The notes below the pieces were generated by a model that did not search any database, was not told the origin of the DNA, and worked only from the letters and a program-made list of their open reading frames with translations. DNA of 19,946 nucleotides from NCBI GenBank assembly GCA_041750795.1, contig JBGSYQ010000592.1, forward strand, positions 1-19,946, read 5' to 3'. Both the position numbers and the translations under genes were made by a program. Below, one piece after another: positions 8,431 to 15,673 of this stretch (position 1 is its first letter; each line of letters begins with the position of its first letter). The DNA comes from JTS-RE94 sp041750795. Lineage in GTDB: Bacteria > Planctomycetota > Planctomycetia > Pirellulales > PALSA-1355.

Positions 8431-9450
8431 ATGAGTATTGAATCTCCGTTGCCCGTGCTGACTCCCGGCGATTTTGCCAGCGACCAGGAGGTGCGTTGGT
8501 GTCCCGGGTGCGGCGACTATTCGATTCTGGCGCAGATGAAGAAAGTGCTGCCCACCTTGGGCGTGGCGCCGGAGAACACCGTCTTCATCTCGGGCATCGG
8601 CTGCTCCAGCCGTTTCCCCTACTACATGAACACCTACGGCATGCACTCGATCCACGGCCGGGCGCCGGCGGTGGCCTCGGGCTTGAAAATCGCGCGGCCG
8701 GAGCTGTCGGTGTGGGTCATCACCGGCGACGGAGACGCGCTGTCCATCGGCGGCAACCACCTGATGCACGCCATCCGCCGCAATCTCGATCTGAACATCG
8801 TGTTGTTCAACAATCGCATTTACGGCCTGACCAAAGGGCAGTACTCGCCCACGTCGCACCTGGGACAAGTGACCAAGAGCACGCCCGGCGGAGCGATCGA
8901 CAACCCCCTGCACCCGATCTCGGTGGCCATCGGTTGCGAGGCGACGTTCGTGGCCCGTTCGGTCGACGTGAATATCAAGCACCTGGCGGCCGTGCTCAAA
9001 CGTGCGGCCCAGCACGTCGGCACGTCGTTCGTCGAAGTCTATCAGAACTGCAACGTGTTCAACGACGGCGCGTTCGAGTACGCCACCAGCCGCGAGAACA
9101 AGGCCGACAACACGCTGGAGCTGGAGCACGGCAAGCCGCTGATCTTCGGCAAGCATCGCGACAAGGGCATCCGCCTCAATGGCATGGACCCCGAAGTGGT
9201 CGAGCTGGGCAAGGGCATCTCGGAAGACGACCTGCTGTTCCACGACGAGAAAGCCCCGGAGCCGACGCTGGCCTACCTGCTCAGCCGCATGTCGCACCCC
9301 GAGTTCCCCGAGCCGATCGGCGTCTTCCGCGACGTCGACGCCCCGCGCTACGAAGAACGCCTGGCCGAGCAAATCGCCCTGGCCGAAAAACGCGGCAAAG
9401 GCGACCTCCAAACCCTCTTCACCTCCGGCGAAACCTGGACCGTGGAGTAG
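8431..9450 (+). CDS. korB: 2-oxoacid:ferredoxin oxidoreductase, beta (TPP-binding) subunit
   Basis: 339 residues, typical for the beta subunit. The thiamine-diphosphate motif runs from GDGD (99-102) to NN (127-128). Four cysteines, C24 and C27 (in WCPGCGDY), C58 (in GIGCSS) and C207 (in YQNCNVF), reproduce the spacing of the ligands of the single [4Fe-4S] cluster known in two-subunit 2-oxoacid oxidoreductases, so the enzyme should be redox-competent. HSIHGRAPAVASGLK and YGLTKGQYSPTS are further family landmarks. It forms a heterodimer or heterotetramer with KorA and gives acyl-CoA, CO2 and reduced ferredoxin. No ferredoxin gene is adjacent, so the electron carrier is encoded elsewhere. The ATG at 8431 is preceded by AGAAAGAG, an acceptable ribosome binding site. 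Confidence 0.95.
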   Translation: MSIESPLPVLTPGDFASDQEVRWCPGCGDYSILAQMKKVLPTLGVAPENTVFISGIGCSSRFPYYMNTYGMHSIHGRAPAVASGLKIARPELSVWVITGDGDALSIGGNHLMHAIRRNLDLNIVLFNNRIYGLTKGQYSPTSHLGQVTKSTPGGAIDNPLHPISVAIGCEATFVARSVDVNIKHLAAVLKRAAQHVGTSFVEVYQNCNVFNDGAFEYATSRENKADNTLELEHGKPLIFGKHRDKGIRLNGMDPEVVELGKGISEDDLLFHDEKAPEPTLAYLLSRMSHPEFPEPIGVFRDVDAPRYEERLAEQIALAEKRGKGDLQTLFTSGETWTVE

Positions 9451-9485
9451 GGGGCGCTAGCTTCGACAGATCCATGAATCACACA

Positions 9486-9520
9486 GGGCGTGCGGGCCTG
9501 CTCGCACGCCCTTGCTGTTT
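9486..9520 (+). terminator. Stem-loop terminator after korB
   Basis: GGGCGTGCG (9486-9494) and CGCACGCCC (9503-9511) form a perfect 9-base-pair stem with an 8-base loop, followed by TTGCTGTTT. It starts 36 bases after the korB stop. It may also stop transcription of the convergent DUF4261 gene, though the T-run on that side is poorer. Confidence 0.75.
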
Positions 9521-9531
9521 ATAGCAGCAGG

Positions 9532-10353
9532 TCAGTCGACATCTCGCGAAAGCTTGAGCACAGTCTCGCCGAGGCCTAGCGTCGATTCGTCGTGGCGTAT
9601 TCGCAGCGTCCCACACTTATCGAACTCGATGGTGTTGCCGTCTCGCAAGATCGGCCCGTGATCGAGTAAATAGTGGGCCGTGTCAAACAGAATGCCAAGC
9701 ACGTCCTGAGGAGTGAGGCCGTCGCTGACAAACTCAATTTCCATGTGTCCAAATGAGGACATGCCACTGGTAAAAGCCTCAATGAATCCGTCGTCGGGAT
9801 CCCTCCGGACACGAAAGTCGATCCACAAGTACAGAGGGAGGCTCTCGCGGGTCATCTTGGAGGCCATGTCGCAAAACATTGCCGGATCGGCGACCAGAGG
9901 AGCCTGACCCCAGTACACGCCGGCGGCATCATTGCAGTCGATCAAAGCGGCCATCACTCGTGTCGCGAGCATGCTTTCGGCGATGACATCGCCAGATTCC
10001 ACGTGCGCCGTCACCAGAGCATGGTCCCGAAGATTACGCAATCGGTCCGCTGCTGCCGGCCAGAACACACTCGTCTGGCAGGGACCTTCGAGAAAGCTCC
10101 AAGGAATCGGTGCATCCATCAACGCCACGAATGCAGGCCCGTCAGATGTTTCCAAATTGAACGCTGAGGATTCGGGGGCTGCTTCCACTTTGATGGGACG
10201 CGAAAACACCTTGTTTAATGCCGACTGAAACGATTCAGCGCTTGATAATTCGTTGGAGTTCAACGCGAGCATTGCCAACGTAAGCTCGCCACGCCTGAAC
10301 GGAACTTCGCTCATTTCTTCGCACTCGTTAAGTCCGCGTGGATCCTCACGCAT
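9532..10353 (-). CDS. DUF4261 domain-containing protein
   Basis: Up to 273 residues. The ATG at 10353 overlaps the end of the dehydrogenase gene by 8 bases; an internal ATG at 10314 would give 260 residues and begins the more family-like sequence MSEVPFRRGELTLAMLAL. Neither has a well-spaced ribosome binding site, so the start is undecided. DUF4261-type features are the ALIDCNDAAGVYWGQ segment in the middle, LPLYLWIDFRV, and the GLTPQDVLGILFDTAHYLLDHGP region near the end. The family's function is unknown; no signal peptide or membrane segment is visible, so it is probably cytoplasmic. Base composition and codon use are visibly less GC-rich than in all neighbouring genes, which suggests later acquisition. 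It probably shares a transcript with the upstream dehydrogenase. Confidence 0.85.
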   Translation of the reverse strand: MREDPRGLNECEEMSEVPFRRGELTLAMLALNSNELSSAESFQSALNKVFSRPIKVEAAPESSAFNLETSDGPAFVALMDAPIPWSFLEGPCQTSVFWPAAADRLRNLRDHALVTAHVESGDVIAESMLATRVMAALIDCNDAAGVYWGQAPLVADPAMFCDMASKMTRESLPLYLWIDFRVRRDPDDGFIEAFTSGMSSFGHMEIEFVSDGLTPQDVLGILFDTAHYLLDHGPILRDGNTIEFDKCGTLRIRHDESTLGLGETVLKLSRDVD

Positions 10354-11077
10354 ACTCCTGCCACGTCGGCTTGATCACCAGCTCGTGGACGTGGGCTCTT
10401 GCCGGCAGGCAGGCGACCATCAGCACCGCGTCGGCCACGTCTTGGGGTTGCAGGATCTTGGCGCGGTGCTCGGCGCCCACGGGCGTGGGGCGGCCGTCCA
10501 ATAGCGGCGTGTCGACTTCGCCCGGGCAAATGCTGGTGACGCGGATGTTGTTCTGGCCCTCTTCCAGCGCCACGGCAGTGCCCAGCGCCGTCAGGGCGAA
10601 TTTCGAAGCGCAATAGGCCACCCCCCCCAGTACGCTGGCGCGCTGGCCGGAAATCGAGTCGATGTTGATGATCAGCCCGTCCTTCCGCTGGCGCATGCCG
10701 GGCAACACGGCATAGATGCAGTTGTAGGCGCCGGTGGCGTTGATGGCCAGCACCTCGTCCCAGGTCTCCGGGGGCATGTCGGCCATCGTGCGCTTGGGCG
10801 TGTTGATGCCGGCGTTGTTGACCAGGACGTCGATCTGGCCGAGGGATTTCTCGGCCCAGGCGAACAGCTCGCCCACGCTCTTGCGATCGGTCACGTCGAC
10901 CACGTGGGTCAGCATGGGCGGATCGTGGGTCCAGGTGGCCGCCGCTTCGCGCAGTTTTTCCTGGCGGCGGCCGGAGATGGCCACGCGGCAGCCCTCCCGC
11001 GCCAGCGAAGTGGCAATCGCCAGGCCGATCCCCGTGGCCCCACCGGTAATCAACGCCGTCTTGCCCGCCAGCCGCAT
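10346..11077 (-). CDS. SDR family NAD(P)-dependent oxidoreductase
   Basis: 243 residues from the ATG at 11077, the usual length for a classical short-chain dehydrogenase. This start is preceded by AAGAGGGG about 8 bases upstream; a longer frame from 11140 would add 21 residues without family character and run into the divergent gene. The Rossmann cofactor motif is TGGATGIG (11-18), followed by NNAG (87-90). The catalytic residues are S141, Y155 and K159 (YCASK), with N113 in the INATG segment. SGRR (35-38) after the second strand, with no acidic residue at its end, favours NADP(H) over NAD(H). The substrate cannot be read from sequence; the name 3-oxoacyl-ACP reductase is often applied to such proteins by similarity. 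The C-terminus (HELVIKPTWQ) resembles the YdfG-like branch. Confidence 0.94.
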   Translation of the reverse strand: MRLAGKTALITGGATGIGLAIATSLAREGCRVAISGRRQEKLREAAATWTHDPPMLTHVVDVTDRKSVGELFAWAEKSLGQIDVLVNNAGINTPKRTMADMPPETWDEVLAINATGAYNCIYAVLPGMRQRKDGLIINIDSISGQRASVLGGVAYCASKFALTALGTAVALEEGQNNIRVTSICPGEVDTPLLDGRPTPVGAEHRAKILQPQDVADAVLMVACLPARAHVHELVIKPTWQEYA

Positions 11078-11091
11078 GATGTGCGCCCCTC

Positions 11092-11128
11092 TTGGTGAAT
11101 GGATGAAAGTTGTCGCATAATAGCAAAA
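11092..11128 (+). promoter_or_regulatory. Candidate promoter of the RDD-SpoIIM-DUF4129 operon, possibly leaderless
   Basis: TTGGTG (11092-11097), 18 bases, and CATAAT (11116-11121, 5 of 6 matches) would place transcription start at about 11127-11128, which is the ATG of the RDD gene. On the minus strand the same AT-rich block reads TATTAT and may serve the divergent dehydrogenase gene. The -35 box is poor, so the call rests mainly on the -10 box and on position in the divergent gap. Confidence 0.35.
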
Positions 11129-11976
11129 TGCCGACGCCACAGCGACAACTCGACTCGCGCATCGAGATCGTTACTCCAGAGAACATTGCCTTTCGCTACG
11201 TGCTGGCGGGCCCGTTTCGCCGCCTGCCGGCATACCTCGTCGATCTGGGCATTCGCGTCGGCGTGCTGTTGACGTTGAGCCTTGCGGTCATGTTTTCCGG
11301 ACTGCTGGGGGAGGTGGGACCGAGCTTGGGCCTGGGCGTGATATTGATCGCCTGGTTCGCCTTGAGCTGGTTCTATGGCGGAATGTTCGAAGCCTTGTGG
11401 AACGGCCAGACGCCGGGCAAGCGCTTGCTCGGCCTGCGCGTGTTGAGCATCGACGGCCGGCCGATCAACGCCATGCAGGCCGTGTTGCGCAACGTGTTGC
11501 GCGACGTGGACGCCTGGCCCGTCGTCGGCTACGGCGGCGCCGCCGGCATTCCGCTGTACATGCTGGGGCTGGTCACCATGGCCGCCAACGATCGCTATCA
11601 ACGGCTGGGCGACCTGGCGTGCGGCACGATCGTGGTGGTGGAAAAGCGGGCGCGGCTCCGCGGGCTGGCGCAGGTCGACCGTGGCGAGGTGATCGAGCTT
11701 GCTCGGCGCTTGCCGGTCGGCTTCACGGCCAGCCGCGCGATGGCCCAGACGCTGTCGACCTACGTGGCGCGGCGCGAGCGGTTTTCGCCCGCGCGGCGAT
11801 TCAAATTGGCGCGCGTATTGGCCGAGCCATTGTTGGAACGATTTCAGTTGCCGCCCGATAGCAATCCGGATCTGCTGTTGTGCGCGCTGTACGTGCGTAC
11901 GTTCCTGTCGGATCGGCCGCAGGATCGCGAGGCAGAGATTTCCCCGCCGGCGATGATCGAGGTAGCCAACGGATGA
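11128..11976 (+). CDS. RDD family integral membrane protein
   Basis: 282 residues from the ATG at 11128. An upstream TTG (11110) would add six residues but lies in the promoter-like block. The RDD domain occupies roughly residues 20-185: R32 and D39 in the first helix region (RRLPAYLVD), membrane segments at about 38-60 and 66-85, the signature TPGKRLLGLRV (95-105), then a third hydrophobic segment and NDRYQRLGDLACGT. The last third (about 185-282) is soluble, charged and predicted cytoplasmic. RDD proteins are of mostly unknown function; some have been linked to ion transport. It is the first gene of the membrane cluster and its stop overlaps the SpoIIM start by 4 bases (ATGA), pointing to coupled synthesis. 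Confidence 0.9.
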   Translation: MPTPQRQLDSRIEIVTPENIAFRYVLAGPFRRLPAYLVDLGIRVGVLLTLSLAVMFSGLLGEVGPSLGLGVILIAWFALSWFYGGMFEALWNGQTPGKRLLGLRVLSIDGRPINAMQAVLRNVLRDVDAWPVVGYGGAAGIPLYMLGLVTMAANDRYQRLGDLACGTIVVVEKRARLRGLAQVDRGEVIELARRLPVGFTASRAMAQTLSTYVARRERFSPARRFKLARVLAEPLLERFQLPPDSNPDLLLCALYVRTFLSDRPQDREAEISPPAMIEVANG

Positions 11977-12932
11977 AAGTTGCCGAACTGTTGGAACGGC
12001 GCCGCCAGCAATGGCACGATCTGGAAGCGATGTGCCTAGCGCTCGAACGGCATCGGCTGCGCAAGCTGGGCGCCGCGGGCGTGGCGCGGTTTGCCAGCTT
12101 GTATCGCGCGGCGTGCGCCGATCTGGCGCTGGCCGATGCCTATCGTCTGCCGCCCGACACGATCGCATACCTGCATCATCTGGTGGGCCGCGCGCACAAC
12201 CAGCTTTATCGCAGCCAGACGTTTCGCTGGCGCCAGTGGGGCCACGAGATGTTTCTCGCTCTGCCGCGGCGGCTGTTGTTCGATCGGGCGCTGTGGCTGG
12301 CGTTCGTCGTATTTTGGGGCGTGTTCGGCCTGTCGATGCTGCTCTCGTACAGCTCGCGCGAATACACCGAGGACGTGGTTGGCGAGGCGGCAATGGCGCA
12401 TATGCAGGAAATGTACTCCGGCGAGATCTTCGGTCGCGATCCCGGCACCAACACGGTGATGACCGGCTTCTACGTGTTCAACAACGCCAGCATCGGCCTG
12501 CAGTGTTTCACCGCCGGCCTGGTTTTGGGAGTCGGCGGACTTTATGTCACGGTGTCCAACGCGTTGGCGCTGGGCGCCGTTTTCGGCTTCATGCTCACCA
12601 CGCCCGAGCGGCACAACTTCGTGCAGTTCGTCACGGCGCATGGTCCGTTCGAGCTGACGGCGATCGTCTTCTCCGCGGCGGCCGGCATGCGGTTGGGGTT
12701 TTCGCTGATCGCTACCGGCGGTTTGTCGCGCGCAGCGTCGCTGCGCAAAGCGGCCTTCGAGGCCATGCCGGCGGCCGGCGCGGCGGTGGTGCTGTTTTGC
12801 CTGGCGGCCGTGATCGAAGGTTTTCTGTCGCCGTCCACCGCGCCGTATGTAGCGAAAGTGGCGGTGGCGGTGGCCAGCACGGCGCTGTTGTTGATTTACG
12901 TGGTGGGGCTGGGTGCCTTGCGGAGTGAATGA
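11973..12932 (+). CDS. Stage II sporulation protein M (SpoIIM) family membrane protein
   Basis: 319 residues from the ATG at 11973, chosen because it overlaps the previous stop as ATGA. A soluble N-terminal part (about 1-100, rich in Arg and Leu) is followed by membrane segments at about 107-127, several between 172 and 260, then 268-290 and 298-316. The NNASIGLQCF stretch (170-179) followed by a Gly-rich helix (AGLVLGVGGLYV) is characteristic of the SpoIIM domain. In Bacillus SpoIIM acts with SpoIID and SpoIIP in peptidoglycan degradation during engulfment; those partners are not here and planctomycetes are not known to sporulate, so the name marks the fold and not the process. In this cluster it is probably a membrane partner of the MoxR/DUF58 machinery. 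Confidence 0.9.
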   Translation: MKVAELLERRRQQWHDLEAMCLALERHRLRKLGAAGVARFASLYRAACADLALADAYRLPPDTIAYLHHLVGRAHNQLYRSQTFRWRQWGHEMFLALPRRLLFDRALWLAFVVFWGVFGLSMLLSYSSREYTEDVVGEAAMAHMQEMYSGEIFGRDPGTNTVMTGFYVFNNASIGLQCFTAGLVLGVGGLYVTVSNALALGAVFGFMLTTPERHNFVQFVTAHGPFELTAIVFSAAAGMRLGFSLIATGGLSRAASLRKAAFEAMPAAGAAVVLFCLAAVIEGFLSPSTAPYVAKVAVAVASTALLLIYVVGLGALRSE

Positions 12933-12933
12933 C

Positions 12934-13743
12934 GTGCAACTGGATCGTTCTCGAATTGCAATCAGCGAGCGCAGTTGGGCCGACAACCTCGACCTGGCGT
13001 TGCACCTATTGCGCTCGTACGGCGGGCCGTTGGCCGTTTGCGCCTTGGTTGCCATCGTGCCGCTGGCCGTACTCAATCACCTGTTTTTGACGTGGATGTT
13101 CCCGGACGTGTGGGCCGACGACGATTCGGTGGGCATCCTCTATTGGATAACGTGCCTGGTAATGATCGAAGCGCCGATCGCGACCGCGCCGATGACGCTG
13201 TACCTGGGTCAGGCGCTGTTCGTCGAGAAACCCGCGGCCCGCACCGTGGCGCGCGATTTTTTCGCCTGCCTGCCGCAAATGATGTTGCTGCAGTTGCTGC
13301 TGCGCGCGATTCTGATCCTGCCGGTGGTTACCTGGATCGCGCCGTTTGGCATGTGGCCCTACCTGAACGAAATTATCCTGCTGGAGCGGAACCCGCTGGT
13401 CGGCCGCGGCGGGCGGCTGTCCACGCTGAAGCGCAATTCGCTCTTGCATCGCGGCAACTCCGGCGACTATTTCGTGCGGGCCATTGGCTCGGCGCTGTTG
13501 TCGCTGCTGCTGATCACGGCGCTTTACCTGACGGAGGACATGCTGGCGCGGCATCTGCTCGGCTTCGAGCCGGGCGCGACCGGCTGGTTGATCGAAATGC
13601 AAGTCGCGTTCTGGATCGTGGCCGCCTATTTCGCCGTGGTGCGCTTTTTGAGCTATCTCGACGGGCGTATCCGCAACGAGGGCTGGGAAGTCGAGTTGCT
13701 GCTGCGCGCCCAACGCACCCGACTGGCGAGGCCGATGGCATGA
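12934..13743 (+). CDS. Multi-pass membrane protein of the DUF4129/MoxR cluster, unknown family
   Basis: Starts considered are GTG at 12913, 12925 and 12934; the last is best because GGAG sits 8 bases before it and it follows the previous stop by one base. That gives 269 residues. Membrane segments lie at about 31-55, 68-92, 112-135, 183-200 and 223-240. The C-terminal segment after the last helix (LSYLDGRIRNEGWEVELLLRAQ) is a motif I associate with membrane proteins next to DUF4129 genes. No catalytic residues are recognisable. The stop overlaps the DUF4129 start as ATGA. Likely a structural component of the same membrane assembly; function not known. Confidence 0.85.
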   Translation: MQLDRSRIAISERSWADNLDLALHLLRSYGGPLAVCALVAIVPLAVLNHLFLTWMFPDVWADDDSVGILYWITCLVMIEAPIATAPMTLYLGQALFVEKPAARTVARDFFACLPQMMLLQLLLRAILILPVVTWIAPFGMWPYLNEIILLERNPLVGRGGRLSTLKRNSLLHRGNSGDYFVRAIGSALLSLLLITALYLTEDMLARHLLGFEPGATGWLIEMQVAFWIVAAYFAVVRFLSYLDGRIRNEGWEVELLLRAQRTRLARPMA

Positions 13744-14474
13744 GCAGCATCCGTCGCCAGATCCATGCCAGCGCTCGCGCCGCGTTCCTGGCGTTCGCAT
13801 GGCTTGAAGCGGGCTCTGTGGCGGCGGCAGACGACGACGCAGCGGTTTCATCGGCGGGTGACGCCCTGCGCCAGCGCATGCAAATCCCCTGGTACGACGC
13901 CGAAACGGATTCGCTGCAGCCGGTGAACCTCTCGGAGCCCTGGCAGCCCGACGTGGATTTGTCGTGGCTGGCCCAGCCGCTCAACGCGCTGCTCATCACG
14001 ATCGCGGCCGTGTTGGTGCTGTTGCTGGCGTGGATGATCGTGCGAGCCGTGCGCCGGCGCGAGCGCGGCCAGGCCGAGCGGAATCGCCGGCACGGCGATC
14101 CCTTGGCCACCGCCGACCGCATCGAGGCGTTGCCCTTTTTGCGCGATCGCTCGCAGCACGACCTGCTGGGACAGGCCCGTTACCACTACGAGCAGGGCAA
14201 CTACAGCGAAGCCATCATCTATCTGTTCAGTTACGAACTGGTCGAGCTCGACCGGTCGGCGCTGGTGCGCCTGGCCAAAGGCAAGACCAATCGCCAGTAT
14301 CTGCGCGAAGCCGGCCGCGTGCGTCCCTTGGCGGGCTTGCTCGAGCGGACGATGGTCACGTTCGAGGACGTGTTCTTCGGCCGGCGTACTTTGGATCGCG
14401 CGGGATTCGAGTCTTGTTGGAACCAGTTGGACCAGTTCGAAAGCCTCGTTTCCCAAGCGCAGGTGCCGGCATGA
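13740..14474 (+). CDS. DUF4129 domain-containing membrane protein
   Basis: 244 residues from the ATG at 13740. A hydrophobic N-terminus (about 12-30, ending SVAAADDD) looks like a signal peptide. A short periplasmic stretch follows, then one membrane helix at about 81-105 ending in a positively charged run (VRAVRRRERG), so the C-terminal domain should face the cytoplasm. DUF4129 covers about 140-200, with ARYHYEQGNYSEAIIYLFSY, ELDRSALVRLAKGKTNRQYL; the family is a standard companion of MoxR and DUF58 genes. A cytoplasmic DUF4129 domain could contact the MoxR ATPase or the DUF58 protein (inference). Overlaps both neighbours by 4 bases (ATGA). Confidence 0.9.
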   Translation: MSSIRRQIHASARAAFLAFAWLEAGSVAAADDDAAVSSAGDALRQRMQIPWYDAETDSLQPVNLSEPWQPDVDLSWLAQPLNALLITIAAVLVLLLAWMIVRAVRRRERGQAERNRRHGDPLATADRIEALPFLRDRSQHDLLGQARYHYEQGNYSEAIIYLFSYELVELDRSALVRLAKGKTNRQYLREAGRVRPLAGLLERTMVTFEDVFFGRRTLDRAGFESCWNQLDQFESLVSQAQVPA

Positions 14475-15610
14475 CGTCCTTTGTCTTCGAGCACCTTTCG
14501 TATTGCGCACGTGCTTGCAAAGGCGTTTGGCCCCTGCTGTTGACAGTTTGGGCGCTGGTGCTGGGCGGTTGCGCACCCGAGTTCGACTCGCAGTACGGCC
14601 GGCGCACGGAACGCTACTGGTCGACGAGCGTCAACGGCACCGACGTGCTGGCCGCCATGTTCGCCGACGCCGGGTTCGAGGTCAGCACCCGCCGCATTCT
14701 GATCACGTCGGCCATGGATCGCGTGCAAACGATCGTCTGGTTTCCCAACGACATTTACGCGCCAAGCGAAGAGGTGTGCGAGTGGTTCGACGAGTGGCTG
14801 GCCGGCGGCACGCAGCGCACGTTGGTCTACGTCGGCCGCGGCTTCGATGCCGAGCCGGTATACTTCCGCAAGATCGCGCCTCACGTGCCCCAGGACCAAC
14901 AGAGCCGCTATCGCGCGCGTGTGGCGGCGCAGCGGCACATACGCCCGCCGAACGTTCCGGACAGCAAGAAACAGTGCGAATGGTTTTCGATCAAATGGCC
15001 GGAGCCGCAGCCGGTGGCGGCATTGGATGGCCCGTGGAGCGAGGGCGTCGATGCGGCCAAGGCCGACGTGTACCTGTCCGAACAGTTCCACACGCATCTG
15101 CCGACGCGCACGCTGCTGGCGACAAAGCAACGACCGCTGGTCACCGAGATCAAGGATCCGGGATGGAACGGCGGCAAGTTGATCGCGATTTCCAACGGCT
15201 CGTTCCTGCTCAATCTACCGCTGGTAAATCACGAGAATCGCAAGCTGGCCGGCAAGCTCGTGGCGGCCGCGGGGCCGCCGGGGCGATTGGTGTTTCTGGA
15301 AAGCGGGCCCGGCGGGCCGCCGATCGATCCGCCGCCCGGTGGCTCGGCACTGGCGCGGCTGTTTGGCGCCTGGCCGCTCAACGTCATCCTCTTGCATTCC
15401 GCGGTGCTGGGCATCATCTTTTGCTTTGCCAGTTGGCCTATCTTCGGGCGGCCTCGAACACCACCCCAGGAGAGTATTTCCGATTTTGGCAAGCACGTGC
15501 AAGCGGTGAGCCAGTTGATGCAGCGCACCCGCGACCGCGACTATGCATTTTCTCAACTGCCCGACGACCTGGAGACGGCCCGCGCGGAAGCGGCGGGCCC
15601 TGGGCCGTAA
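14471..15610 (+). CDS. DUF4350 domain-containing lipoprotein
   Basis: 379 residues from the ATG at 14471. A hydrophobic stretch (about 19-33) ends in a lipobox LGGC with C34 as the lipidation site. Next comes a DUF4350 region (about 45-270): an early NGTDVLAAMFADAGFEV segment, then IVWFPNDIYAPSEEV, typical of GldG/ABC-type accessory domains, and the GGKLIAISNGSFLLNLPLVNHEN segment. A second hydrophobic helix lies near the C-terminus (about 301-325), followed by a short charged tail. DUF4350 proteins commonly accompany MoxR-DUF58-DUF4129 and are thought to act at the membrane; activity unknown. After the stop there is a 63-base gap before the MoxR gene, the widest in the cluster. Confidence 0.88.
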   Translation: MTSFVFEHLSYCARACKGVWPLLLTVWALVLGGCAPEFDSQYGRRTERYWSTSVNGTDVLAAMFADAGFEVSTRRILITSAMDRVQTIVWFPNDIYAPSEEVCEWFDEWLAGGTQRTLVYVGRGFDAEPVYFRKIAPHVPQDQQSRYRARVAAQRHIRPPNVPDSKKQCEWFSIKWPEPQPVAALDGPWSEGVDAAKADVYLSEQFHTHLPTRTLLATKQRPLVTEIKDPGWNGGKLIAISNGSFLLNLPLVNHENRKLAGKLVAAAGPPGRLVFLESGPGGPPIDPPPGGSALARLFGAWPLNVILLHSAVLGIIFCFASWPIFGRPRTPPQESISDFGKHVQAVSQLMQRTRDRDYAFSQLPDDLETARAEAAGPGP

Positions 15611-15673
15611 GCAACGGTTCGATCGGAGTGCGACGCAACGAAGCTCGATGATGACATCCACCTCGGGGAATCC

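Noticed and set aside
11103..11120. Five-codon micro-ORF (MKVVA) before the RDD gene; it shares the 12-base string GGATGAAAGTTG with the SpoIIM start at 11971
   Set aside because: A 12-base match with an ATG context can be chance, and the likely transcript start lies downstream of it.
11078..11140. Upstream start (11140) for the dehydrogenase
   Set aside because: The added 21 residues lack family character, overlap the divergent gene start, and the ATG at 11077 has a well-placed ribosome binding site.
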